DNA of 64,000 bases from assembly GCA_002914845.1 (NCBI GenBank), contig JXTC01000092.1, positions 270,098-334,097 of the forward strand, read 5' to 3'. How positions within the stretch are numbered: the first letter of the stretch is position 1; each line of letters opens with the position of its first letter. This stretch comes from Trema orientale. Taxonomy: Eukaryota > Streptophyta > Magnoliopsida > Rosales > Cannabaceae. Shown one piece after another: positions 1 to 9,754 of the stretch. The notes below the pieces were generated by a model. The model was not told the DNA's origin and searched no databases. It worked only from the letters and a program-made list of their open reading frames with translations. Position numbers and translations under genes: made by a program.

Positions 1-277
1 TTCCCTTGGATTTTTGTTCAACTATACAACTCCATATATTATTATCACCATCTCTCCTTCCCACCGTGGTCATACTTTGTCATTTATTCATTTTTATTTT
101 ATTTGCATCTTTCACTAAACTTGTTCATCAAGTTCCTACACATACGTACACAAATTCATACACGTGTGCACACATATATATATATACACCTATATACACA
201 TTCATACACATCTCTATCTTTATTATCATTATTATTATCATCACATATTAAATATTATAGTGATCTTTGGGTACCGA
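1..277. other. AT-rich non-coding sequence with short microsatellites
   Basis: No credible coding sequence is visible. The stretch holds a short TA run near 175-186 and ATT/ATC-rich sequence near 218-243. The small open frames here have low-complexity composition (Thr/Ile/Tyr-rich) and match no family I know. Confidence 0.6.
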
Positions 278-857
278 GCTACTCTGCACAATCTCGTGCT
301 TGACCTGTAGCACAAGTTCGAGGTGTTGTGCTCTCTGTATTATATATATCTATCTTGTATCTCTATCTTGGCGAGTAATTCGTATTGCTGCTCTAAGTGC
401 AATCAATTACTATGCTTCCCTTTCCCCGTAAAGTAATCTGTATTGCTGCTTTAAGTGTGATCGATTACTTTGCTCCCTTTTTAATTATTGTGCGCATTTA
501 TTTTGTGATATGTGTTGTTTTCTCTTGCAACCGGTCACACCACTTTATTTAAATTTCAGTATTTTAATTTCAGTTATTCATTATTATTTCTGATGATATG
601 GCTGGACTTATCGCCTCGTAATTCTAACCCCTCTAATTAACTAAAACTGGCATATGAACGGTATCGTCTTCGTCAGTTTCTAATTATTTATTTTTCTGTA
701 CTTTATTTCTGTTGCTAATTTCTAGTTGATACCATGGTCGGTTTATTCGCCTCAGTCAACTAGTAATATTTAATTCCTTGTCTATTTATTTATTGTATTA
801 TTATATTACTTCTAGTTCACAGTTGACAATATGGTCGGTTTATTCGCCTCCGTCAAC
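278..857. repeat. Array of imperfect hairpin-forming repeats
   Basis: Seven inverted repeats follow one another: 278-311 (stem GCTAC/GTAGC with an inner GCAC/GTGC), 309-332 (AGCACAA/TTGTGCT), 375-410 (GTAATT/AATTAC, inner ATTGC/GCAAT), 433-468 (GTAATC/GATTAC), 644-679 (AAACTG/CAGTTT), 722-763 (CTAGTTGA/TCAACTAG) and 822-857 (GTTGAC/GTCAAC). Two loop families are visible. 375-410 and 433-468 share one loop. 722-763 and 822-857 share the loop ATGGTCGGTTTATTCGCCTC, with looser relatives at 644-679 and, without a stem, at 596-617. Between members the stem letters change but stay complementary. This may be a structured leader of an unrecognised transposable element; function unknown. Confidence 0.55.
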
Positions 858-1415
858 CTTTTATATTATTTTATTTCTGTTTATTCGCATGCACACTAAG
901 TGAGTCATCCTTGCAACTGCCAATCTTGTCGAGATACGAAGGAAGAGTTGTTCCCATTTCGACCGCCTATTCGGTTTCGACACGTGGAAGTATTGTGATG
1001 ACCCTTTCTGCTGTGCATTCTAATGGTCTAACCCAATTACCCTCTGATTTGTTTTAATTAAGTACAGGTCATACTAATTAATCTGGAGCACAACTCCGAC
1101 CCCGAACAATCCTTAATTAAAACTGGATTTTACAACAGTATTACCAATGCATGTGCCCCAGGATAGCTATGTGGTGTATTGTACGGTTTGCTCATGAAAC
1201 GATTTATAAATAAAGGTTACATTTTTATTTTCATGTTCCTTAATCTATGGGTTTCTTATTTATGGAAACTTGTTCCTTTTCGTATAATATTTTTGTGTCA
1301 AATCATAAAATGAGAATTAATGTTATAGAGGGTAAAACAATTGATGTCAAAAATGTAAAAATACTATGCTTTCATGACAAATGAGCATACGCCCATAGTG
1401 GCAATGCTATAATTC
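858..1415. other. Non-coding sequence, nothing recognised
   Basis: No coding potential is visible. A further small inverted repeat (ACCG/CGGT) lies near 970-990. This may continue the same unidentified element as the hairpin array before it. Confidence 0.4.
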
Positions 1416-1570
1416 CACTACTAGATAACAGACGTTTTACGCAGTTTTTAAATGACGTGAAATGTGTGTAAGCATCACTTCAAAAATGACATTAATATCA
1501 ATAATATTAGGTCAACCATGTCACTTTTATAATAAAGATGTGATTTAGCCCTAAAAAATAAAAATAATTT
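1416..1570 (+). mobile_element. Possible terminus of a CACTA (En/Spm) DNA transposon
   Basis: The stretch opens with CACTACTAGATAACAG, the form typical of plant CACTA terminal repeats, and is followed by short subterminal motifs around ATGACGTGA, TCACTT and ATGACATT in both orientations. The opposite TAGTG end was not found within the next ~1.3 kb and no transposase is visible, so this may be a fragment. The call rests on the terminal motif alone. Confidence 0.4.
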
Positions 1571-2746
1571 TTAAAGACCTAGGAGGTTGTTTTTGTTTGG
1601 AGTGACATCGTAGGTGAGCTTGCTGACATTATCAAATTTTTATTTTTTTAATTTAATTTATTTTGTTTTTCTATCGTTCACATTGCAGCCATTATTATAC
1701 TTTTACCTATTTGCATACATCCATCTTATCTGAAAGTTATGCATTAAATACATTTAGTACACATCAAATTAAAAGAAAAAAGAATTTAATTAAAAAAGTG
1801 TGCACTCATACAAACATAAAGAAATAGTCCATAAATAAACAAAAGAATTAAACTTGACAAAAAAAAAAAAAAGGTTTTATACACAACACTCACATATACA
1901 GCTTCACTACGACCACAATGATAATTACAAGCTATTCTCATTGAATCAGTCTATGTGCGCGCCATCCCAGAAGCAAGGAAGCCAATGCTCGTCATGTCCT
2001 CCATTCAAGGCAATGAATCATAGTAAAAGTTAATTTTTCCTTCTTTGAGAATCTGTGGGTCATTTTAACCAACACATAGTATGTATACTTAAAGCCATGC
2101 TTATGCTAAGAAAAGGCCTAAATATATGACAAAGTTGGCATCAAAATTCTAAAACTTCATTAAGTAAAAACTCAAAATTTTAAAAAAAAGACCCACCAAA
2201 AAGATTAGTTACAAGGCCGAATCAAATGCAACAAAAATATTTATGGAGTTATATATGTATGGAAAATCCACCAAATAATTAAGATGAAAAATTGAACTTG
2301 TGATTTTGCTTGCATCCAAACTGCATACCCAAACTAACAGCCCTTAACATTGATCCTAATTAATTAAATAACTACACTATATCTATATGTATATATTTTT
2401 TTTCATTGACTAATCAGTAACACACATATCCCCACAACCAAAATCTTCAAAATCAACTAAAGGGGATGCAAATTATTGTGCAGAAAATAACACAAATAAA
2501 AAAAAAGGCCAACCCAGAAACTATTAGGAGAAGAAAAACAATAAAAAAACAGGCGTATATATAATTAAGTAAAGTCTTACCTCTTTGATCTGATTAATCC
2601 TAAACCAACTGATGAACGAATTGGAGCATCCCTCTCAATCAAACCTACAAACCCATCAATGCTATCTCACGGACAACCATGACCTGTTAACACCATATCC
2701 AAACTAGAGCAAAACTATTTTAGATAACAAAATCTCTAATAGTTAC
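1571..2746. other. AT-rich non-coding sequence, nothing recognised
   Basis: A-rich runs and no supported gene. It ends at GTTAC (2742-2746), directly before the 5' LTR of the Tat-type element. Confidence 0.5.
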
Positions 2747-3175
2747 TGTTGTGCGGTTTTTTATCACTACAAATAGTTGACCTGCCTAATCCCTAAAAAA
2801 GATAACTAGCTAATTGAAGAGGAGATAATTACCTATTATTGTATAGTCACCCAATCTCAATATTATATTATATTATGTAATTTCCTATTCACAAATTTGG
2901 GAAACCTGGGGCTTAGTCTCATAATTTTTCATCTCATAATCATTTCACTATATACTCTCTCTATAATTCTCTCTTTGTTCTCACCTTGAGACTTAGAGAA
3001 ATTCTTGTGATTCTCCAAAAAATAGTGAAGAACAGTGGATATAGGCTCATCTTTTTTGGGGCTGAACCACTATAAAATTCATGTCTCTTTACTTACTTTA
3101 TTTTTCCATTCGTTTCACATACAAGCCATATCTCGTAAATCTCAAAATTTATTGTTGACAAAACCTCCATCAACA
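2747..3175 (+). repeat. 5' LTR of the Tat-type element
   Basis: Begins TGTTGTGCGG and ends CATCAACA, immediately before the PBS. It aligns with 8074-8441 over most of its length. Compared with that copy it lacks about 25 bp that contain the TATA-box-like TATATAAAA, so this copy's promoter is probably lost. Confidence 0.78.
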
Positions 3176-3176
3176 A

Positions 3177-3190
3177 TTGGTGCTAGAAGG
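3177..3190 (+). promoter_or_regulatory. Primer binding site of the Tat-type element
   Basis: TTGGTGCTAGAAGG lies directly inside the 5' LTR, the position and form usual for plant Ty3/gypsy elements of the Tat/Athila group. The priming tRNA was not determined. Confidence 0.6.
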
Positions 3191-3231
3191 AGGGCTATTC
3201 CAACAAGTTTATTAATTTCGTCTATTCAACA

Positions 3232-4800
3232 ATGGCAAACACTAGAAACACCACCAGAAACATTGGAGTTAGTCAAAATCAACCTCAAAGTACTACTACA
3301 ATACAGGTTGATCCTGCTCAGGATTAACTAGTCATAACTGCACCTGAGGAGAATATACTTCAGAGACAACATCACATGAAGGATGCTCTTGCAAACCTTC
3401 AGCAAATCACCAAACAAATCAATGCTTCTTTGAGGCGATTTGCTAAAAGACAGATGGTGATTCTACCACAACGGGAACGTCCCAGAGATCATCTTGCTTG
3501 ACAGCCCTAAAGGGGGATTTACATTTAGGAAGTGAGAAATCACGACCAGCTCAGAACCTAGCAAGAGCGCCATACAGATCGCACTTCCAAAGGAAAAGGC
3601 AAAGTCACAGATTTAGCATAGGAACCTGGCATTAGAAGCTCCAGTACAGACCGTGATTGTGGACAATCCTCTCGAAGGGCTCCAACAAACTGCGATCATA
3701 ACAACGATCAGAATTGTCAATCGAGAAGCATCTTTGAGACGATAAGTAAAGAACTGAGGCAGAACTCTGCAGATCTGAGACAATACTTGGAACAACGACA
3801 ACAAAGAGATAGTCATGAGTGATCCACGTCACATTATAACAACCAAGCCCCATTACGTCGAACTGTTTCAGTAGAGTCTTCCCAAAGGTCATTGCAGACC
3901 TAACCCGATCAACCTAGCTCATGTCGTGATAATAGCGACTAAAGACTACCTCTACCATCAGCAAGAGATAATGCCCTTCCTCCTAATATTGATGTTCATA
4001 ACCTGAGGATCGCATTAGATGTACTTGCTGGATGGGATAATGAGCTCGTAGTTGGATATCATCAATCGCCGTTTAATGAAAAAGTTCGATCTACTGCACT
4101 TCCTGCTGGATTCAAACTTCTCACAATAATCGTTTTACATCAGAGTTGGCAAAAGTCAACAATGCATTTAAAGGTGGAGTCCTGAAGTTAACGATAGTTG
4201 GAGTACGACCAGAGACCAAATTCTGGGAGAAATTGTTGGAACGAGAATGTAAAATCCTTGAAGACTTCTATCAGAGAGTCGGTCGACATCTAAGGGTGGG
4301 GTCTTCTTGAGAAAATCTTCATAAGACAAAGAAGGAAAAAGAAAAAGACACAACTAAGGATGCAACCATTTGTACCAACAACAGTAGTAATAATAATAAG
4401 AAGTCGAAAAATAGGAAGAATGAGTAGCCAATTGATAAGTAGCCAGAGCCAAAGAAGCAGGAGACTCTGAGAGCTCTATTACGATTCATCAACTATACCG
4501 AGCTGAATGCACCATCGATCACATTTATGCACTCACCAATCAGTGGAAGCAATTTTGGAGATCGGAGCAAATAAAGCACGATGCACAATCTTGTTACAAT
4601 AACTCTCTGAAGCTTGCCACACGAGAGGCAATACCTCGCACCATAATGGTCCAGCATCAAAAGGAATTGTCAATCGAAGTGTCAATCAAGGACCCTGATC
4701 CATGAGATATCGATGAAAAGGTCAAAACTGGACTAATCGAGGACTTGAAAGATTTGCTGATCGACGAAAAAAAGTATTCAAAAGTATTAAAAATTGGAGT
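3232..4800 (+). pseudogene. Broken gag of the Tat-type element
   Basis: The first ATG after the PBS is at 3232 and opens a frame of about 32 codons ending in TAA near 3327; reading continues afterwards with gag-like sequence. Around 4070-4125 the text SPFNEKV...ALPAGFK resembles the plant Tat gag entry to the capsid-like domain. Near 4735-4810 a stretch reading EDLKDLLIDEKKYSKVL resembles the gag-to-pol transition of this lineage. Several stops and frameshifts break it. No protease motif could be read with confidence. Confidence 0.6.
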
Positions 4801-4929
4801 GAAACTTCAGGAGTAGGAACAGGGAAGTTTCTCAGGTGTATAGTTAATCGGCAAGGCATTAAGAAGATTCAAGTTCTAATCGACCTGCAGTCTCCTTGCA
4901 AGCTGAAAGACATGTACAGTCTAGCAGGA

Positions 4930-5870
4930 AGGGTAGCCATATTAAGTCGATTTGTATCTAGATCGACTGATAAATATCAACTATTCTTCGAAGTGTTGAA
5001 GAGATCAAAGAAATTTGGGTAGACTGAGAAATGCGAGTAGGCGTTCTAAGATCAAAAGAAGCATTGGATCTCCTCCACTCTTATCAAAGCCAAAATTCAG
5101 GGAAAAGTTGTTCTTATATCTCGTAGTTTCAAAATATATGACAAGTGCAGCATTGATTCTTAAGGAAGAAAATATACAGCGACTTGTATACTATGTGAGC
5201 AAAAGATTATTCGATACAGAAACTAGTTATCTAAAGATGGAGAAGTTGGTGTCCTTTAGAAGTCCGAAGCATCAGGTAGATTACTTAAGTGGGCTATTGA
5301 CTTGAGCCAATTCGACATAAAATTCCGACCATACATTGCGATCAAAGATCAAGCTCTCGCAGATTTCAATACAGAGTTCACTTATGATGTCAATCTTCTT
5401 ACGGAAGTGATTGAAAAACCTACTTTGGATTCGTCAAAGTTGTGAAAGTTTTATGTGGACAGATCATTAAATGAAAACGGAGCTAGTGGGCACTTGATGT
5501 TAATTAGTCCAGAGGGGCAAAATATTCACTGCGTACTTCGCTTTGGATTTTCAGCATCGAATGATGAAGTAGAATATGAGGCACTGATTGTTGGATTTAA
5601 GCTTGCACAAGAGATGGAGTTAGAGATAATCGAGATGTTCAGTGATTCCTAATTAGTTGTTTGTGAAGTAATTTGTAATTACCAGGCAAGAGGAGGGAAG
5701 ATGTTGGCCTATCTGCAAGAAGTACAACGTCTTTTCTCAATGTTTACAGCATATAGTATGCAGCTACTACCTCATAAGAAAACTAGCCAAGCAGATACCT
5801 TAGCTAAATTGGCCTCGACGAAGGATGTGGGGTTACTAAAGTTTATAATCACTATCGATGTGCTCATGTA
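4930..5870 (+). pseudogene. pol fragment: RT C-terminus, RNase H and second (aRH) RNase H
   Basis: The fragment starts in the last part of RT (frame near 4950-5010) and runs into the RT-linked RNase H, seen in the open frame 5015-5305 (LYLVVSKYMTSAALILKEEN, then YYVSKRL). A second RNase H follows in frame 5455-5652, with FYVDRSLNENG at its start, GQNIHCVLRFGF, and EYEALIVGFKLA. The aRH tail (LLPHKKTSQADTLAKLAS) is readable to about 5850. The first catalytic Asp region (FYVD) and the Glu of EYEAL are present, but stops (for example TGA near 5443 and TAA at 5650) separate the parts. The conserved RT palm is absent upstream, so a deletion joined gag/pol start to the RT end. No integrase follows. 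Confidence 0.72.
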
Positions 5871-5879
5871 AGAGAGAAA

Positions 5880-8056
5880 AATTTGCTGGTCGGCTCATAC
5901 CTATGGTTGAGGGTCGTCTCTCTAGGTTAAGAATATATGCATCTCATTGTTGAGATATATCTCTATAAGATTAAATGAATGCAACTATGTGACTTCAACG
6001 AGATCTTCATTCAGTTGATCATACCTCGACAAGATCTCTCTTCGGTCCTTGAGTTCTTCATATTCAAGCTTCCTATTATATACGAGCTCCTTATTATGCG
6101 AGCTCTCCCCCCATATTCGAGCTCCCCATTATAGGAGCTCTCTATTATATTCAAGCTCCTCACTATCTTTGATCTCGACGAGATCTTCACTCTGTTCCTC
6201 AGACCTTTAAGATCATTAGATCATTGAGCTTTCTATTACACAGGCTCTCCACTATATTCGAATTCTTCATTATCTTTAACCTAGACGAGATTGTCACTCG
6301 ATTTCAAAAAAAACTCGACAAGATCTCCACTCGATCATTGAACTCTCTATATTCAAGTTCCATTATATTTGAGCTCCATTATACTCGAGTTCTATCATAT
6401 TTGAGCTCCCCAAGTAGGAGCTCTCCGTTCTGTATGAATTTTCATGACTACTATCAGTAATTCTTCTCAACTCCGTTCATCTCATATCGACTATTATGTG
6501 ACTACTAGCTAGTGGGACATCTTCATATACTTCGATGACTCCATTAATAAAAGTTGGCGCATTTTCTTCATGCGATCTATCTTCATTCTTATGCATTGTC
6601 TACTTACAATTTTATGGCAGTTATTGCAACACCATAAAATTAGGGGGTAGTAGGATTAGACTAAAAATCTAATATATGCTTCCTAAGAAACTATGCAAAT
6701 GTTCATTTAGAGGAGTTGAAATTTTGCATCGAAAAATTTCCAAAAAATCTTAGGATTTTTCTCCTCGCTTCATTCCTTAGCATGTCGTATTACACGATAT
6801 CCCTTCTCGAACAAATAAGTGACTAAGCAAAACGTTCATAGTTCGATGTGATATATTGCTATTCATTCTATTTTGACATGGAACTTTTGAAAAACAAATA
6901 TTGAGTTTGTATCACTCACGTTCGTTGTTTTTCATAAGTGATCTAACCTATCCTACTACTTAAACCCTGTTTTAAGTTATTGGATTCGAATCGCAAGAGT
7001 ATAAAGATCGATCTAACTTATTTTTAAGTTATCGACATGACATGGAATTCTGAATCTTCAAAATGACCTAACAGTTCCTACAGGTTTATACCTTATGGAA
7101 GATTTTCAAACATGGAACCTCAAGTTAACATGCAAGGTGGCCTAAGGATTCCTATGATTCATATCTAATTGAATAATGAGTTAAAGATCTATCCTATGAA
7201 ACAACTTAATTCTTAATTTTATGAAGCAAAGCATCTTAAAGAAAATGCGAGCTCAGCTAAAAAGCACGCGACCCAAGGGTCAGGTTTTTATTATATCTTT
7301 TTTTACTTTCAATATTTTTTAGATTTTCTAATATTTTGTAGGAAAATTTGAAATATAACACCCTTTAAAAGCTGCTAAGAAGCATAAAATGAGTTCCTGT
7401 CATTCACTAATTCAACTAATGCGAGCTGATCTTCAACGATGTAGGTGTCATCAACTACGTCTCTAGGGTAGCACATCTTGTTTTGTTTCTTGGCGAGTTC
7501 ATTGACCACCTTTAGGATTTCAACATAAAAGCATGCATCATGTCTGGATCGAGGCTTTCGTAATAAGAAGCGTATTTCTACAATACGAGAATTATCTCAT
7601 ATTTATGGTTGAGAAAAGATCTTCTTTAAAAAGACTTTGCAGCCTCTTCAGTGCTCTATTAGTAAACAGTCACATCAACAATGACATGGTCCTTAAGCGT
7701 TTGCTACTTCCTCATAAGTTTCTAAGGAAGTTTAATGAGATTGCTTTTCAGTCGCATACTTCCCTTTCACTTTCGCTATCAGAGAAGTGATGTTTTTTAA
7801 CTTACTAAGAGTTCGATCTTTATTAAACTCACAAAAGGTTAACTCACCTGTCTATGAGAGAAAGATTCAACAAGGGTATGGTCGCGCTATATGATCACTA
7901 TTTTAGACCAACCAACTCAATCATCGACATCAATGAAGAAGAATTGAGAGAATTTACAACGAGTTCAACTGAAGACTTGAGCGGGAACTATTGATCACAA
8001 TGGTATGCTATTAACTATTTTATCGAAGAAAGCTTTCAACACGTCAACGATGCATT
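5880..8056 (+). other. 3' non-coding region of the Tat-type element
   Basis: About 2.2 kb without coding sequence lie between the second RNase H and the PPT. Between about 6080 and 6440 there are many imperfect copies of a ~19-bp unit around GAGCTC followed by YATTATATTC, suggesting decayed tandem repeats. Integrase, normally upstream of this region in the family, was not found. Confidence 0.55.
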
Positions 8057-8073
8057 AAAAGCTGGGGGGCTAT
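8057..8073 (+). promoter_or_regulatory. Polypurine tract of the Tat-type element
   Basis: AAAAGCTGGGGGGCTAT directly precedes the TGTTGTG start of the 3' LTR; it is the expected primer site for plus-strand DNA synthesis. Confidence 0.75.
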
Positions 8074-8441
8074 TGTTGTGTGATTTTTTACCACCACAAA
8101 TATTTGACTTATCTAATCCCTGAAAAAGGTAACTAGCTAATTAAAGAGGAGATAATTACCCATTATTGTATAGTCACCCAATCTTAATATTATATTATAT
8201 TATATAATTTTCTATTCACAAAATTGGGAAACCTGAAGCTACCCTCACCTATATAAAAAGGGCTCAGTCTCATAATTTTTTATTTTATGATCACTTCACT
8301 ATACACTGTCTATGTAATACTCTCTTTGCTCTCACCTTGAGGCTTAGAGAAACTCTTGTAATTTTCCAGAAAATAGTGAAGAACAGTGGACATAGGCTCA
8401 TCTTTTTTGGGGTTGAACCACTATAAAATTCATGTCTCTTT
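8074..8441 (+). repeat. 3' LTR of the Tat-type element, truncated
   Basis: Starts TGTTGTGTGA and matches 2747-3089, then stops at CATGTCTCTTT; the last ~86 bp present in the 5' LTR are missing. Unlike the 5' copy it keeps a TATA-like box (8250-8258). Confidence 0.78.
8250..8258 (+). promoter_or_regulatory. TATA-box-like motif in the 3' LTR
   Basis: TATATAAAA in a plausible U3 position of the LTR; the ~25-bp segment carrying it is absent from the 5' LTR. Confidence 0.5.
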
Positions 8442-9474
8442 AACAACCCATAGAAAATTAACAACTTTTGTTTTCGAGTATATTTTCCAAGAAAAAGAAA
8501 AAGGGGAATACCTAAATTCATGCATGTAAATAGGGTGGGGTGAGTCTAGCCGGGTGCAGTGCAGGGCACTGCACCACCTTTGCTCCACGGGGCAATGGGT
8601 CAACCCATCTCGCCCCACCTTGTTGCTTTTTTTTTTTTCCAGGAAGATATTTAAAAAATAAGAAATAAGAATAAAATACATATCTCACTATTTTTTTTAA
8701 CGACTCTAAAGTTATCCATAACAATTTTTCATCTTAGTTTCTTTTAAAAACTTCCGAGTAAAGAACCTTCATAGTTCTATATATGGAGATGTAGAAAAAA
8801 TTAAAGAATTAATTATTACGTCCTTATTATCTCTCTGATGCCAAAAAAAATGTCGTATTCTAAAATTTTCTAGTAATTTATTAGACCAATGTTTTGGATA
8901 CATCTTGGGACTGGGTTAATTTTTCTTATCTGGTTTTGAAAAATAGTTATATGTATTATATTTTTTTTTATCAGTTAAGTTCTTCTGATAAACAAATGCA
9001 AATACAGTCCCAATTCTCTCACTATAACTATATATGTATATATACAAATATCATCTCAGGTTCTTTCAAAAAAAAAAAAAAGAAATCATCTCAGGTTTAT
9101 CTCTCTCTAATGCCTCTTACTGTCCTCTACCCATCTCTCTCTAAACAAAACTGTCCCAACTTTCTCTCTCTATATATGTATATATATGTCTTTTACTCTT
9201 TCTCTGCAAAGAGCATCTATCCATTAGATCTAGCTAATCTTTCTTCTTCTCTTTTGATCGTCTCTAAAATTTTTATGTCCACTACTTCATTTCCATTCTC
9301 CTTATCTTTCTGGGATTTTGATTTTCCTTTTTCTTTTTTTTTTTCCCTTAAGAGTTCTCAAAAACCAGCCCTGCGCCACCCCGCACTTTACCCCTATTAA
9401 TGCAAGGCAAACCTGACCTACCCTTGTACTTGTCCATCTTTCACTCCACCACAGCTAAGCAGCAATGAGGTTTG
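8442..9474. other. Non-coding interval, pyrimidine-rich in part
   Basis: No supported gene. 9090-9400 is rich in CTCTCT runs, and ATCATCTCAGGTT is repeated near 9050 and 9085. The 168-codon open frame from 8894 is low-complexity (Ser/Phe/Tyr-rich) and is not convincing as a gene. A GC-rich double hairpin at 8533-8619 is listed separately. Confidence 0.45.
8533..8619. repeat. GC-rich double hairpin flanked by an 11-bp inverted repeat
   Basis: Outer inverted repeat GGTGGGGTGAG (8534-8544) against CTCGCCCCACC (8609-8619). Inside are a perfect 9-bp stem GTGCAGTGC/GCACTGCAC with a 3-base loop (8554-8574) and a second hairpin GGGGC..ATGGGT/ACCCAT..GCCCC (8589-8616). It stands out sharply from the AT-rich surroundings. 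Identity unknown. Confidence 0.6.
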
Positions 9475-9620
9475 ACATCGCCTTGATCAGGCTTGCAAGG
9501 CACGGCAGCAAGCCAAACTCTGAGTTGACTTCAGTAAGAGTGCGTCCATCAATGGCTTCAAGAATGCGAAGGCAAACGGCGGCCTAGTGATCCATTGATG
9601 GCAATAGGCATTGGCAAAAG
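9475..9620 (-). other. Possible captured gene fragment, unidentified
   Basis: A GC-richer island reads open on the - strand for about 40 codons (AAVCLRILEAIDGRTLTEV, then a Leu-rich stretch) between a stop near 9583 and one near 9463. The amino-acid composition looks like real protein but I do not recognise it. It sits just beyond the hAT transposase C-terminus, so it may be host sequence captured by or flanking that transposon. A chance open frame is also possible. Confidence 0.25.
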
Positions 9621-9754
9621 AAAGAAGGAAGAGAGAAGTAGGGTCATCTCAATATAAGTTGAATGTCTTGGCAAAACTTGTAAAGAGGTCTTATAAATTT
9701 AGTTTTAATTTTTCTACGTAAAATCTAGTTTTCTAGTTTTTTAAGATGCAAAAT

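Larger units (their letters stand above)
2747..8441 (+). mobile_element. Degenerate Ty3/gypsy retrotransposon, Tat lineage
   Basis: Two related LTRs (2747-3175 and 8074-8441) flank a PBS, remnants of gag and pol, and a G-rich polypurine tract. Two RNase H domains in tandem, the second with the plant archaeal-type sequence (motif 'EYEAL'), are a hallmark of the Tat lineage in plants. The ~2.2 kb of 3' non-coding sequence before the PPT also fits Tat. The RT core and the whole integrase are missing, and the frames carry many stops, so the copy is dead. The 3' LTR is truncated and no matching target duplication is present on the right. Confidence 0.8.

Noticed and set aside
2742-2746. GTTAC before the Tat 5' LTR, identical to the copia-2 target duplication
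   Set aside because: The right flank of the Tat element does not repeat it and the 3' LTR is truncated, so it cannot be shown to be a target duplication; identity with copia-2's is probably coincidence.
8894-9400. 168-codon open frame on the + strand
   Set aside because: Composition is Ser/Phe/Leu/Tyr-rich from pyrimidine runs, includes a poly-Lys from an A run, and no domain is recognisable.
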